Assembly (NCBI RefSeq): GCF_003955665.1
Contig: NZ_RXHU01000034.1
Coordinates: forward strand, 3,682 to 67,681
Length of the DNA: 64,000 bases
Reading direction: 5' to 3'
Source: Paenibacillus whitsoniae
Lineage (GTDB): Bacteria; Bacillota; Bacilli; Paenibacillales; NBRC-103111
Shown here in pieces: positions 10,302 to 19,492 of the stretch. A program made the translations under genes and the position numbers. The first letter of the stretch is position 1. Each line of letters starts with the position of its first letter. Below the pieces are notes generated by a model, which was not told where the DNA came from, did not search any database, and saw only the letters and a program-made list of their open reading frames with translations.

Positions 10302-10365
10302 ATCATAAGATTTTATCAAAATGCGCACTAACACTCTCACGACGTATCCATAACGTTTTACCGAC
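10302..10365 (-). promoter_or_regulatory. Regulon A promoter, copy 1 (GH2-GH78-GH2)
   Basis: Read on the minus strand: half-site gtcggtaaaacgtta, a second gtcgtgagagtgttag starting exactly 22 bp later, then 20 bp to a -10 box tatgat (10307-10302). No good -35 box is visible, as expected for a promoter that needs an activator. The same 64-bp layout recurs at 13900, 19362, 20808 and 20893. Confidence 0.8.
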
Positions 10366-10383
10366 CTCTTCTCCAAAAAACAA

Positions 10384-10416
10384 AAGGCCTTCTAGAGATG
10401 CTTTCTAGCAGGCCTT
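10384..10416 (-). terminator. Terminator after GH43 gene
   Basis: Stem aaggcct-ctaga/tctag-aggcctt, followed on the minus strand by ttttgtttttt. It separates the GH43 transcript from the downstream GH2 promoter. Confidence 0.85.
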
Positions 10417-10452
10417 AGATTTTAAGCTATGATTTCAGCCGTAATTGTTTCC

Positions 10453-12237
10453 TTACTCGATTACTGTGAAAATTCCGCCTTCCGTTATTCCCTTTTCATT
10501 AAAAGCATCCACTCTAACATATACAGACTGGCCTTTGATCAATGCACCGATATCGACCTGATTCCTCCCGAACACCATATAACTGTGATACAATTTATCC
10601 GGCGCGAAGCCCCAAAGCACATTGTATCCGACAGCATCACCGTCCTCCCATGTTACGGACAGGTCCAGTTCGCTTAAGAGTTTTGTTTGAACGCCATTTA
10701 CTATCCTCGGCAGTTCACCTTCACCATTCCCGAACACGCGCAAACCGGAAATGCATGCATTCTGGTTAAACGGGAGCTCCTTTACGGTGCATCTGATATA
10801 CCGTGCTTTAACTCCGCCTTCTTTTACAACAAGGTCATGTGATAAATCGGTATCTGCCTCCGATTTATCTTCTATTACAAAATATTCGATTCCGTCAACC
10901 GAGCCCTCTAGGAGCCACCTGGTAACATGCTGCCGCTCGTCAAGGTATCTTCGCGTTTCACCGACTTGCTTTAGAGTTGCTCCCTCAGGAAGCGGAAGGT
11001 TCATCTGATCATCCGCAAAATTAAGTTGTACGGCATGCACATCGCAGACATGCTTCAGATCAACCTCAAGCCATTCACCAGACGCATTGGTTGCTGCTTT
11101 CCACCAGCTTTGAACATTCTCATTCGTAGCCTTCGAAGCTTCTTTTCCCTCTTCACAGGAAGACGCCTTGGCCGGCTTGCCATATGAGAGAAGCATCCAT
11201 TCAGGATCACTCCATGGATTCATTGCAACCTGTTCGATCTTCATAGGCCAGTCGCCATAGCGTTGGTTGCAGAATAATTCCCCGTCTTGGTCGAAGCCGG
11301 CAGGCCACAGTCCCAAACGTCTTTCAAAAATGTGATTGACACTAATTCTCATCGTTGACGCATGCCACCAATTTCCGTACTTGTCCTCGAGCGTGGATCC
11401 ATGGCCGGCGCCGGGCATAAATCCGCCCGGCTTGTACGAGTAAGGGTTATTTTTAGCTAAAGTAAACGGTCCCAGCGGATTGTCGGATACGTAAACGCCA
11501 TCGGAGTAAACATTATATTGCGTTCCAGGGCTGGAATACTGTAAATAATAGGTCCCATTGTATTTATCCATCCACGCCCCCTCAATGTATGGATCGCTGT
11601 TGCTGAGAGCAGCCCTTATCAGAGCCATCTTCTCTTCAGGCAAGTTCAAGAGTTTGGCGTAGGTTTGAACCATTTCCTCAATTTGTTCCGGAGTTCTATT
11701 GATAACATGATGTTCACCGTTTCTTTCAAACCCATGCAGGGTTGTGTTGCTATAAATTAGCTCGGCCGGCTTGCCTTTCGGTTGCATATCCTCTGGATTC
11801 AGTTCCACTCCATAAAGAGGCGTTATATTGGAGCAACCCCAATAGAAATAAACTCTCCCATCGTCATCAATGAACAGATTCGGATCCCAAAAGGGAAAAC
11901 TCCCAGGTATCTCCTCGAACTCCCCTCGTACGGGATCTTTGGTCCTGAAGAAGGAGCAGCTATCACTTTTGGAAGATGCGGAAAAATACATGTATTCACC
12001 GATTACCCGTACATCCGGAGCATAGTCATAAATCGGTACGTCTTTCAGGGGATGGAACTCCCAATCTGCGAGATTATCACTTATAAGAAAACCGGCTGTC
12101 ATCGACGGAAAAAGGTAATACTTATCTTTAAACAGAATCAATGACGGATCCGCCGCTTCTCTGTTAATCATCATCTTTCCCATGTCGATATACTGATATT
12201 TGTATTCCATATTGATCGGATTACATATAAATTTCAT
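10453..12237 (-). CDS. GH43-like glycosidase with F5/8 type C and fibronectin-like domains
   Basis: 594 residues from the ATG at 12237. The ATG at 12246 touches the ribosome site (aaaggag), while 12237 is spaced nine bases from it. There is no signal peptide. An N-terminal five-bladed propeller shows the GH43 triad: D30 in A-A-D-P-S-L (base), D118 in F-W-D-P-N-L-F (pKa modulator) and E219 in Y-I-E-G-A-W (acid). A discoidin/F5-8C carbohydrate-binding domain follows (about 355-505), then a short fibronectin-like C-terminus. The family acts on alpha-L-arabinofuranosides or beta-D-xylosides, some on galactosides; which applies here is not clear. It lies after the binding-protein gene and before the GH2-GH78-GH2 cluster. 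Confidence 0.88.
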   Translation of the reverse strand: MKFICNPINMEYKYQYIDMGKMMINREAADPSLILFKDKYYLFPSMTAGFLISDNLADWEFHPLKDVPIYDYAPDVRVIGEYMYFSASSKSDSCSFFRTKDPVRGEFEEIPGSFPFWDPNLFIDDDGRVYFYWGCSNITPLYGVELNPEDMQPKGKPAELIYSNTTLHGFERNGEHHVINRTPEQIEEMVQTYAKLLNLPEEKMALIRAALSNSDPYIEGAWMDKYNGTYYLQYSSPGTQYNVYSDGVYVSDNPLGPFTLAKNNPYSYKPGGFMPGAGHGSTLEDKYGNWWHASTMRISVNHIFERRLGLWPAGFDQDGELFCNQRYGDWPMKIEQVAMNPWSDPEWMLLSYGKPAKASSCEEGKEASKATNENVQSWWKAATNASGEWLEVDLKHVCDVHAVQLNFADDQMNLPLPEGATLKQVGETRRYLDERQHVTRWLLEGSVDGIEYFVIEDKSEADTDLSHDLVVKEGGVKARYIRCTVKELPFNQNACISGLRVFGNGEGELPRIVNGVQTKLLSELDLSVTWEDGDAVGYNVLWGFAPDKLYHSYMVFGRNQVDIGALIKGQSVYVRVDAFNEKGITEGGIFTVIE

Positions 12238-12261
12238 CTCAGACATCTCCTTTAATAAATA

Positions 12262-12316
12262 GGATTTCCATTAAATAGCCAGCATGGTTAACCGTTTCGC
12301 TGATCAATGGAAATCC
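12262..12316 (-). promoter_or_regulatory. Long-loop hairpin between binding-protein and GH43 genes
   Basis: Perfect 11-bp inverted repeat ggatttccatt/aatggaaatcc with a 33-nt loop and no T run. It is probably an RNA structure that stabilises or processes the upstream binding-protein mRNA, a common way to express the binding protein more than downstream genes. Confidence 0.45.
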
Positions 12317-12330
12317 CGTTTCGATCTTCT

Positions 12331-13863
12331 TTATTTTTTGTTTGCAGCTGCCCATGCATCGAGTTGTTTTTGCTTCTCTGCGATGACTTTATCAATACCC
12401 GCTGCTTTCAGTTTGGCTCTGAACTCTGGTAATTTATCGGCCGGATCGAGGGTGCCTGACTCCAACCCTTTCACATACTGATCAGTTACATTCTTAAGCG
12501 CCGTTACTTCATTCTTGACCGGCTCCGCATTGAAAGTGAAGCCCAGCGCTTTTGATTTGATCGCTTTTTGATTGGCTTCCGATGTTAATTTCCACATGTC
12601 TTGCAAATCGGATTTCATAAGATAAGCAATGGATGGATTCGCATACAACCAGCTATCCCAAGAATACCCTACTGTCTTCTTATCAATTCCAGTTGGATAA
12701 TCAATCGTATTATCCGACACTTTCACATAGTGCTTCCCTTCAATGCCATAGACGAACAAATTGGCAAGATCCTTATCCGTGTACATGAGATTCAATAACA
12801 TCATAACTCGTTCAGGATTCGTGGAATTTGTAGATATGGTCCACAATCCCGCCTGTGTGTCAGTTGTAGTCGCATAGATGTTGGACATGACCGGTGCGAA
12901 GACGAGATCTGTGCCATAGGTGCGGATTTCCCTTTCCAGGTTGCCCGGTTTAAGGCCGATGAAGTAAGAAAATGCCTTGCCTGCTTTCAACAAATCCGCT
13001 CCGCTAGCTTGTGTTGTAGCGGCATCTTTGTTGAAATACCCCGCCTTATTCCAACTATGCATCTTATTCAAATAGTCTTCATACTCTTTGGTCTCAAACA
13101 GGTTCACGATCTTTAGCCCATTGTCATATCCAGGCAATACACCTAACCGATCCCCCAATTTATCATACCAAACATACGTTTGCGATGGCAGGGATAATCC
13201 AGCTCCCAATGGAACAACATTGGGCTCATTGTCCTTAATCGTCTTGTAAATCCGATCAAGGTCGTCGATATTCTTGATGGAGGATACATCAATTTTGTAC
13301 TTTTCCACGAGATCTTTTTTCATAAGAACGCCTGGTACCCCTGTGGTATAATCCTTGTAAACAGGGATGCCATAGGTTTTGCCATCAATCTTGGCACTGC
13401 TTAGATAAGCGGAATCAATCTGTTTTTTGATGCCCTCGCCATATTTATCCAGAAGATTATCAACGGGAACCATTTTTCCCGCTGCCACACCGGTACTGTA
13501 TCCCGCACCGAATGTAAAGTATAAGTCCAGTTTCTCCCGGCCCGAGGTCATCAGATTCATTTGCTGCTCCCATGCTCCGATACTGATGGGCATGATCTTC
13601 ACCGTTGCATTGATTTTGGCTTTCGCGATTTTGCTGATTTCATCTTGCACGGCTTGCATATCCTTCGAGACTGCTCCGAATACCGGTATGGCAATAGCAA
13701 TCTCATAAGATTCCTTGGGAGCACTACTCGAACTTGTGCTGGCAGCTGGAGTTGCATTAGCAGCACTACTCCCTTCATTTTTCGAAGATGAACACCCGGC
13801 AATCACTCCCGTTAACATAACTGTAGCAAGCGAGAGTGTGGCAAATTTCGCTTTCCTATTCAT
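12331..13863 (-). CDS. Sugar ABC transporter solute-binding lipoprotein (LplA-like)
   Basis: 510 residues from the ATG at 13863, which has a ggggggaa ribosome site; an upstream in-frame ATG lacks one. The signal peptide ends in a lipobox with C24 (V-I-A-G-C), then a Ser/Ala-rich spacer, then a family 1 extracellular solute-binding fold of about 480 residues. Anchored outside the membrane, it would deliver oligosaccharides to the permeases at 17444-19314. It has its own promoter of the regulon A type (13900-13963), which separates it from the regulator genes upstream. The ligand is not evident from sequence; the enzymes around it suggest a rhamnose-containing oligosaccharide. Confidence 0.9.
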   Translation of the reverse strand: MNRKAKFATLSLATVMLTGVIAGCSSSKNEGSSAANATPAASTSSSSAPKESYEIAIAIPVFGAVSKDMQAVQDEISKIAKAKINATVKIMPISIGAWEQQMNLMTSGREKLDLYFTFGAGYSTGVAAGKMVPVDNLLDKYGEGIKKQIDSAYLSSAKIDGKTYGIPVYKDYTTGVPGVLMKKDLVEKYKIDVSSIKNIDDLDRIYKTIKDNEPNVVPLGAGLSLPSQTYVWYDKLGDRLGVLPGYDNGLKIVNLFETKEYEDYLNKMHSWNKAGYFNKDAATTQASGADLLKAGKAFSYFIGLKPGNLEREIRTYGTDLVFAPVMSNIYATTTDTQAGLWTISTNSTNPERVMMLLNLMYTDKDLANLFVYGIEGKHYVKVSDNTIDYPTGIDKKTVGYSWDSWLYANPSIAYLMKSDLQDMWKLTSEANQKAIKSKALGFTFNAEPVKNEVTALKNVTDQYVKGLESGTLDPADKLPEFRAKLKAAGIDKVIAEKQKQLDAWAAANKK

Positions 13864-13899
13864 CGTATTCCCCCCAGAAGTATCATTGATTACACCTTC

Positions 13900-13963
13900 A
13901 TCATAACGTTCAATCGCTTGAGCAACTAACACTCTACCGACATCATAATAGCGTTTTCACGAC
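13900..13963 (-). promoter_or_regulatory. Regulon A promoter, copy 2 (binding protein, GH43)
   Basis: Minus strand: gtcgtgaaaacgcta, then gtcggtagagtgttag 22 bp on, then 20 bp to tatgat (13905-13900). The distal half-site directly abuts the stop codon of the response-regulator gene (13964), so the whole site fits in the short gap between regulator and binding protein. Confidence 0.8.
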
Positions 13964-15568
13964 TTATTGATCTTTGTTGTTTTGACTTCTATATTCCATC
14001 GGCCCTACTCCGACATGCTTCTTGAATAGCTTGGTAAAATAGGAGAAATTCGTGTAACCTAAGGTTGATGCAATGGCACTTACAGGGCGCTCCGTTCGAG
14101 ACAATAGCTCTTTGGCCACTTTAACTTTTTCAAGAACAATATAATCGGATAGAACCAAACCCGTCTCTTTTTTGAAAATTCTCGTTAAATAATCGGGATG
14201 AAGAAAGACTTGATCTGCGATCATTTCGCGCGTCATATCTTGATCCAAGTTCAGCGAGATATACGCTTTTACGGTCTGAACGATCTTTTCTGTCTCTTTA
14301 ACCGCGTCGGCATGAATCATCGCTTTACTCACAGCATGGCGAACCCAGACTAACATTTCGGATATGGACCGCACCGCTGACTCCGAAATGTGTCTTGACG
14401 CTTCATCACCAAATAATTGATTGGCCTCAATGCCTCTCAAATTCAGATAGGAGAATACGACTTGGGTGAAATTTTGATTGAATTGGTGTAACATTTCAGC
14501 ATTGATGCCATGATTATTGATAAGACTCCTTACAATGGATTCCACTTCATGAATGACTGCATCCTTCGTCGCTGTCTTCATAAGCGAGGCGACGACGCCC
14601 AAGGCTGGCAGCTTTGCATGCGGTATGGCGGCTTCGAATTCATGATGAAGAAAGACTTGATTCACGAAGGCAACATTGTTTCGATCATGTCTCCGCAATT
14701 GTGCGACCATTCCGGCCATTTCATAGGCTTCTACGGCATTTCCAAAATAACAGGAGAGATCACAATAGAAATAAGCGTTACAAGAATGGATATATCGTTC
14801 GCATGCTCGGTAAAGCCGTTCATAATCCCAATTCGTTCCCCTATTTGCGACCATGATGACCAAGAGCACTCCTCGATCCAAATGGAAACAGATCCCGTTA
14901 GCACCGTCCCCGATCAGAATTTCCTCAGCTGAATTTTTAAGTGCATACTCAAGGATCTTCTCGTCTCTTCGATTCATCTCTTTTTTCCATTTTTGGACCG
15001 AAATGAGGATGGGAAGAAAGACCGACTCTTCGGTAATCGGAATATGATGCAAATCCACTTGATCGCGTATCGCGGCTGGCTGACTAGGTATGGAATGGTT
15101 AATTAAATCCACCCAGAACCTTTCAATAATAAAAGCATGATGCTTGAGCCATAATTGATGGGATTGACTATTTCTTTGGAATTCACTGTTTCGCTTAATA
15201 ATGGCCTGTGCTTTGAAAATGGCCGCTTCCAAGTCAAGAGCACGAACAGGCTTGAGTAAATAGTCAACACTCCCCAACTGCAGCGCTTCTTTTGCATATT
15301 TAAAATCAGCATGACTTGTAAAAAAGATCGTCACCGTATTCGGATGATGCTCTCTTACCCAGGTCAGCAATTCAAACCCGCTGCCTTGCGGCATTTCAAT
15401 ATCACACAGTAAAATATCGATTCTTTCCCTCTCAAACAGTTCCTTAGCTTGTCTGATATTAATGGCCGTGAATAGCTGGCTGATGCCCAACTTCGTAAGA
15501 TCAAGATCAGATTTCACCCCTTCAATAGCGAGAACCTCGTCGTCTACGATGAGCAAATGAATCTTCAT
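13964..15568 (-). CDS. YesN-type response regulator (REC plus AraC HTH)
   Basis: 534 residues. The N-terminal receiver domain has the acidic pair D9-D10, phospho-acceptor D56 in L-L-C-D-I-E-M-P, T84 and K106 in L-L-K-P. A middle region of about 280 residues has no clear family. The C-terminal AraC-type double helix-turn-helix (about 430-530) has the usual ending G-Y-T-N-F-S-Y-F-T-K-L-F-K-K-H. The start overlaps the kinase stop by four bases. It is the best candidate to bind the 22-bp direct repeats in the five regulon A promoters, since AraC-type proteins bind direct repeats about two helical turns apart. That link is inferred. Confidence 0.93.
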   Translation of the reverse strand: MKIHLLIVDDEVLAIEGVKSDLDLTKLGISQLFTAINIRQAKELFERERIDILLCDIEMPQGSGFELLTWVREHHPNTVTIFFTSHADFKYAKEALQLGSVDYLLKPVRALDLEAAIFKAQAIIKRNSEFQRNSQSHQLWLKHHAFIIERFWVDLINHSIPSQPAAIRDQVDLHHIPITEESVFLPILISVQKWKKEMNRRDEKILEYALKNSAEEILIGDGANGICFHLDRGVLLVIMVANRGTNWDYERLYRACERYIHSCNAYFYCDLSCYFGNAVEAYEMAGMVAQLRRHDRNNVAFVNQVFLHHEFEAAIPHAKLPALGVVASLMKTATKDAVIHEVESIVRSLINNHGINAEMLHQFNQNFTQVVFSYLNLRGIEANQLFGDEASRHISESAVRSISEMLVWVRHAVSKAMIHADAVKETEKIVQTVKAYISLNLDQDMTREMIADQVFLHPDYLTRIFKKETGLVLSDYIVLEKVKVAKELLSRTERPVSAIASTLGYTNFSYFTKLFKKHVGVGPMEYRSQNNKDQ

Positions 15569-17322
15569 CTGGTTGCCTCCATTCCAGGATTCGTAGGAAT
15601 AATCAACTCTATTGCAGCTCCATGCCGATCTGTATCATTATCAAATACAAGGGATGCGGAATCACCGTACAACAGGCGTAATCTCCGTTCCACATTCCAA
15701 ATCCCCGTATGCTCTCCACGTTCATTCTCCACGCTTCGACCTGCCTGCAACTTATCGAGGATTTCAGCCTTAAATCCAGGCCCTGTATCACGAATGCTGA
15801 TTTTCATTCTGGAGCCGATCTCTTCAATTAGAAATTCAATTCGAACCACAATAGTCAGCGGCTCATCCAACGTAACCGCGTGTTTAATGGCATTCTCAAC
15901 AAAGGATTGAATGACGAGCGGAGGGATAGGAACATCTACCAAGAACTCCGGTGACTCAATGGTCCACTTTAATTTCTCCGGAAAGCGTAAACTCTGGATT
16001 TTCAAATAATTACGCGTATGATTAAGTTCGTCTTTGAGCGGTACAAAAGAGGTATTGCTGCGGAACATAAATCGGAAATATTCAATTAAAGACATCGTCA
16101 TTTCCAAGATCAACTCGTAATTCTTTATTTTAGCCAGATTATAAATGATGTTCAGTGTATTCAGGAAAAAATGAGGATTGACTTGCAACTGCAGCCGCTG
16201 TAATTCCTCTTTTTGCTTATTTAACTGCTCTTCATAGACGTTAGTGCGGAGCCGTTCAACCTCTGACATCATGGCATTAAACGCTCCGCCCATCAGTTGA
16301 AATTCCCCGGAAGTATGGCTAAGCGCTACCCTGCTGCTCCAATCTCCTTCTCGAACCTTCTTCATCGTGCGCAGCAACCGATATAAGGGCACCAAGACAG
16401 ATTGCCTCATGGCATACAGCCCTATAGGAATAAATAGGAATGCAGCAATCGTGATGAACCAAACGATGGACTGTAGATAGGGAAGCTTCGCCAATATATA
16501 CTGATCGGGTATTAATGCGATTAAATGGAAGTCGCCTCGGTTAGACGGGGCTCCAACTACAAGAAATCTCTTCTTGGTACCTGAAAGATAATACGCGTTT
16601 ATTTGTGGTTGCAGTTCAATCCCATATTCGCTTACTCGTTGAGAATCGGAAATAGGTTCGCCTTGCCTATTGGCTAAGAGAACCTCTCCCTCTTCACCAA
16701 TCTGAAGAGCGCGAAGGGGCTTCAATAATTCTTCCGTACTCACCAAAGCACCAAGGAAGGCGTCTCCTGCTTTCACAATGTCTATGAGGTAATTTTCTTG
16801 ATTAATCTGAACATATTTCCAAGCTTTCGAGGAACTCCCCTTGGAAAATTGATCAGCATGAATATAATCAACAATATAACTTTGTATGATCTCATTTTCC
16901 TTAATGGCAGAAGGGTTATTCTTTGAAATGTTAAAATAATCTTGCCTGTGATCCGTATAAACAAAAAATGAACTTATCGGATTGTACAAGTTAATATCTT
17001 TCGTCAGCTTATTAAATAAATAAATTTTAGAGCTATAATACTCGCCATCGTTAACCTCTTGGCTAAGTGATAGCAAATCATAACCAGAACCAGCTAAGGT
17101 TCGCATATACGAGTCAATATCGTCTAACTTGGAATCGCTTTGAGTCGTGTACAGATTCAGCATGTTGTTATAGGAATCCGCAACCTGACCGCGAACGACA
17201 TGGATCGCATAATAGTTGTTGTACAAGAGCATCCCCACCAGCGGCATCGTCATGATCAATACGCTGATGATTAACTTTGCTCGCAATGAGGCACCTCTCC
17301 AGTACCGTGTGGGGGTAAACAT
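15565..17322 (-). CDS. YesM-type sensor histidine kinase
   Basis: 585 residues. Two transmembrane helices (about 17-38 and 286-305) flank an extracellular sensor of about 245 residues, followed by HAMP (about 306-360), a His_kinase domain with phospho-acceptor H384 in V-N-P-H-F-F-L-N, and HATPase_c with N-A-I-K-H and D-T-G-P-G-F motifs. This family senses extracellular sugars, usually with a binding protein, and phosphorylates the paired YesN-type regulator, whose gene it overlaps by four bases. It follows the permeases after a strong hairpin with no T run (17384-17417), which may lower its expression relative to the transporter. Confidence 0.93.
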   Translation of the reverse strand: MFTPTRYWRGASLRAKLIISVLIMTMPLVGMLLYNNYYAIHVVRGQVADSYNNMLNLYTTQSDSKLDDIDSYMRTLAGSGYDLLSLSQEVNDGEYYSSKIYLFNKLTKDINLYNPISSFFVYTDHRQDYFNISKNNPSAIKENEIIQSYIVDYIHADQFSKGSSSKAWKYVQINQENYLIDIVKAGDAFLGALVSTEELLKPLRALQIGEEGEVLLANRQGEPISDSQRVSEYGIELQPQINAYYLSGTKKRFLVVGAPSNRGDFHLIALIPDQYILAKLPYLQSIVWFITIAAFLFIPIGLYAMRQSVLVPLYRLLRTMKKVREGDWSSRVALSHTSGEFQLMGGAFNAMMSEVERLRTNVYEEQLNKQKEELQRLQLQVNPHFFLNTLNIIYNLAKIKNYELILEMTMSLIEYFRFMFRSNTSFVPLKDELNHTRNYLKIQSLRFPEKLKWTIESPEFLVDVPIPPLVIQSFVENAIKHAVTLDEPLTIVVRIEFLIEEIGSRMKISIRDTGPGFKAEILDKLQAGRSVENERGEHTGIWNVERRLRLLYGDSASLVFDNDTDRHGAAIELIIPTNPGMEATR

Positions 17323-17383
17323 GATCGTTACAGCTCCTTTCGGGAAATAGATGTAAACCTATCATACTCCTATACGAACTGAC

Positions 17384-17417
17384 AACGCCACAACCGTAGT
17401 CAATCAGTTGTGGCGTT
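17384..17417 (-). promoter_or_regulatory. Perfect 11-bp hairpin between permease and kinase genes
   Basis: aacgccacaac/gttgtggcgtt with a 12-nt loop. Neither strand has a proper T run after it, so it is more likely a partial terminator or RNA-processing element than a full stop. It sits at the point where expression would need to fall from transporter to regulator level. Confidence 0.5.
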
Positions 17418-17443
17418 GAACATATCTAGATGCATGCGGCCTC

Positions 17444-18328
17444 TTATCCTTTAACAGCACCAATCATAATGCCTTTGATAAAGTATTTTTGGAAGAAAGG
17501 GTACGCCACCAGAATCGGTAGAACCCCAATGACGGCAATCGCCATTTTCACAGCATCTGTAGGCATTTGTTTCATGGCATCGCCTGCATTGTTCGTCATA
17601 TTCGTGCTTATGAATTGAATATCTTGCATGATACGATTAAGTAAATTCTGTATACTGAACAGTTTAGGATCCGTAATATAAATCATGCCCAGCTGCCAAT
17701 CGTTCCAATACATGATACATTCAAAGAGACCAATGGTTGCCAAGATCGGGGTAGAAAGAGGAAGCACAATGGACCATAAGGTCCTGTATTCTCCCGCTCC
17801 GTCGATTTGTGCAGATTCAATCAATGCACTTGGAATGGTCGTTTGAAAGAAGGTTCGCATCAACATTACATAAAATCCGTTCATGAGGAGTCCCGGCACA
17901 ATCAAGGACCATATCGTATTTTTAATATGGAAGATTTGCGTGTACACCAAGTAGGAAGGAACTAAGCCTCCATTAAATAACATGGTGAAGAAGACGATAA
18001 ACATAATTAAATTGCGTTGTGGGGTCACACTTCTGGATAACGGATAAGCCAGGAGCGCTGTCATCGTGACTCCTATTGCAGTCCCGACTACCGTAACGAA
18101 TATGGTTACCCCGTAAGCACGGGCAATTTCTCCCCCTCTATCATAGAGGTACTCGTAAGCAGCTGTACTAACCGTATGGGGGATAAACGAATAGCCATTT
18201 GCGATAATGTCATTCTGATCCGTTAGCGAAGCGGAAATCAGCAGAATGAAAGGGAGAATACAAATGACTGTGAACAAGAACATCATGATATGGCTGAACC
18301 ACGTCAACCCTCTACTCTCATTGTTCAT
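17444..18328 (-). CDS. Carbohydrate ABC transporter permease (YtcP/LplC-like)
   Basis: 294 residues with six transmembrane helices. The cytoplasmic EAA loop that docks the ATPase reads I-E-S-A-Q-I-D-G-A at about 190, and the protein ends M-I-G-A-V-K-G, typical of this subunit. It pairs with the LplB-like permease just upstream (20-base gap). No ATPase gene is in the window. Gram-positive CUT1 importers usually share one MsmX-type ATPase encoded elsewhere, which is the likely arrangement here. Confidence 0.93.
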   Translation of the reverse strand: MNNESRGLTWFSHIMMFLFTVICILPFILLISASLTDQNDIIANGYSFIPHTVSTAAYEYLYDRGGEIARAYGVTIFVTVVGTAIGVTMTALLAYPLSRSVTPQRNLIMFIVFFTMLFNGGLVPSYLVYTQIFHIKNTIWSLIVPGLLMNGFYVMLMRTFFQTTIPSALIESAQIDGAGEYRTLWSIVLPLSTPILATIGLFECIMYWNDWQLGMIYITDPKLFSIQNLLNRIMQDIQFISTNMTNNAGDAMKQMPTDAVKMAIAVIGVLPILVAYPFFQKYFIKGIMIGAVKG

Positions 18329-18348
18329 AGGTGTCTACCTCTTCCTAT

Positions 18349-19314
18349 TTAGAATAATGCACTATCTTTGCTGTATCGTCGAACTGTATAATTCGCCAGC
18401 ATGACAAGTAAGAATCCAACAATCGATTGATATACACCAGCAGCAGTGGACATGCCGATATCGCCATTGCCTGTTAAGCCTCTAAATACGTAGGTATCAA
18501 TCGTAGCTGTTGTGTTAAATAAGGATCCTGAATTCATAGGAACCTGATAGAAGAGTCCGAAATCTGAATAGAATATTCGTCCGATACTTAGCAGCGTCAG
18601 CATGATGATGACCGGTGTTAGAATAGGTAAAGTGATATGGCGAATTTGCTGCAATCTGCTTGCACCATCGAGTTTCGCCGCTTCATAATACTCCTCGTCA
18701 ATGCCGAGTAATGCTGCAAAGAAAACAATGCTTGAATAACCGACACTTTTCCAGAAGTGAACCACCGTTAGAATCCACGGCCAATACTTGTCTTCGGTGT
18801 ACCAAGAGATCCCGTCTTTGATTCCAAACCAAGGAAGAACCGTGTGATTTAAGAATCCCGTATCTGCACTTAAGAGGGCATAGACCAAATAACTGACGAT
18901 AACCATGGAAATGAGATGAGGCAGCGTAATGATACTTTGATAAAACTTGAGTAAGAGTTTGTTTTTAATCTCATTCAACAAAATCGCGCAAGCTAGTGAC
19001 AAAATGGTTCCTAGCACAATAAATACGATGTTGTATAGAATCGTATTTCGCGTAATGATAAAAGCGTCCGATGTCTTAAAGAGATACTCAAAGTTTTTGA
19101 ACCCAACCCAGTCGCTGTCTAGAATCCCTTTAGCAAAATTGATTTTTTTGAAAGCAATGGCGATCCCAAGCATCGGTAGATAGTTATTAAACAACAGGTA
19201 GAGCAGACCAGGGGCCATCATCGTTAGAAGCGGCCAGTATTTGCGGTACCGATTCTCTCTTTTCTTGACCTGGATCCCCACCTGCGGTACAGTTGCCGAC
19301 ACGGCTTTTTCCAT
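18349..19314 (-). CDS. Carbohydrate ABC transporter permease (LplB-like)
   Basis: 321 residues with six transmembrane helices. The EAA loop reads Y-Y-E-A-A-K-L-D-G-A near residue 220. The N-terminus has about 25 charged cytoplasmic residues before the first helix, as in LplB. It is the first gene of the locus A transport operon, about 48 bases after the -10 box of regulon A promoter copy 3. It forms the membrane channel with the next gene and receives substrate from the lipoprotein at 12331-13863. Confidence 0.93.
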   Translation of the reverse strand: MEKAVSATVPQVGIQVKKRENRYRKYWPLLTMMAPGLLYLLFNNYLPMLGIAIAFKKINFAKGILDSDWVGFKNFEYLFKTSDAFIITRNTILYNIVFIVLGTILSLACAILLNEIKNKLLLKFYQSIITLPHLISMVIVSYLVYALLSADTGFLNHTVLPWFGIKDGISWYTEDKYWPWILTVVHFWKSVGYSSIVFFAALLGIDEEYYEAAKLDGASRLQQIRHITLPILTPVIIMLTLLSIGRIFYSDFGLFYQVPMNSGSLFNTTATIDTYVFRGLTGNGDIGMSTAAGVYQSIVGFLLVMLANYTVRRYSKDSALF

Positions 19315-19361
19315 ATTAAAATCCCTTCCCTTTCCGTTTGTTACTCGATTGACTTACCTTG

Positions 19362-19425
19362 ATCATAATGGATATGCCCTCCCCCCTCTAACAATCTAAC
19401 GACTTCCTAGTGACGTTTTAACGAC
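19362..19425 (-). promoter_or_regulatory. Regulon A promoter, copy 3 (permeases, kinase, regulator)
   Basis: Minus strand: gtcgttaaaacgtca, then gtcgttagattgttag 22 bp on, then 20 bp to tatgat (19367-19362). It drives the operon that contains the kinase and regulator themselves, so the system is probably autoactivating. Confidence 0.82.
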
Positions 19426-19445
19426 TTTCTCTTTTTCCAGAAAAA

Positions 19446-19474
19446 AGCTGACTCGGGGATATGCCCGGTCAGCT
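19446..19474 (-). terminator. Terminator after GH1 gene
   Basis: Stem agctgac-ggg/ccc-gtcagct, followed on the minus strand by six T. Confidence 0.85.
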
Positions 19475-19492
19475 CTTATTGGCAATAACGCG

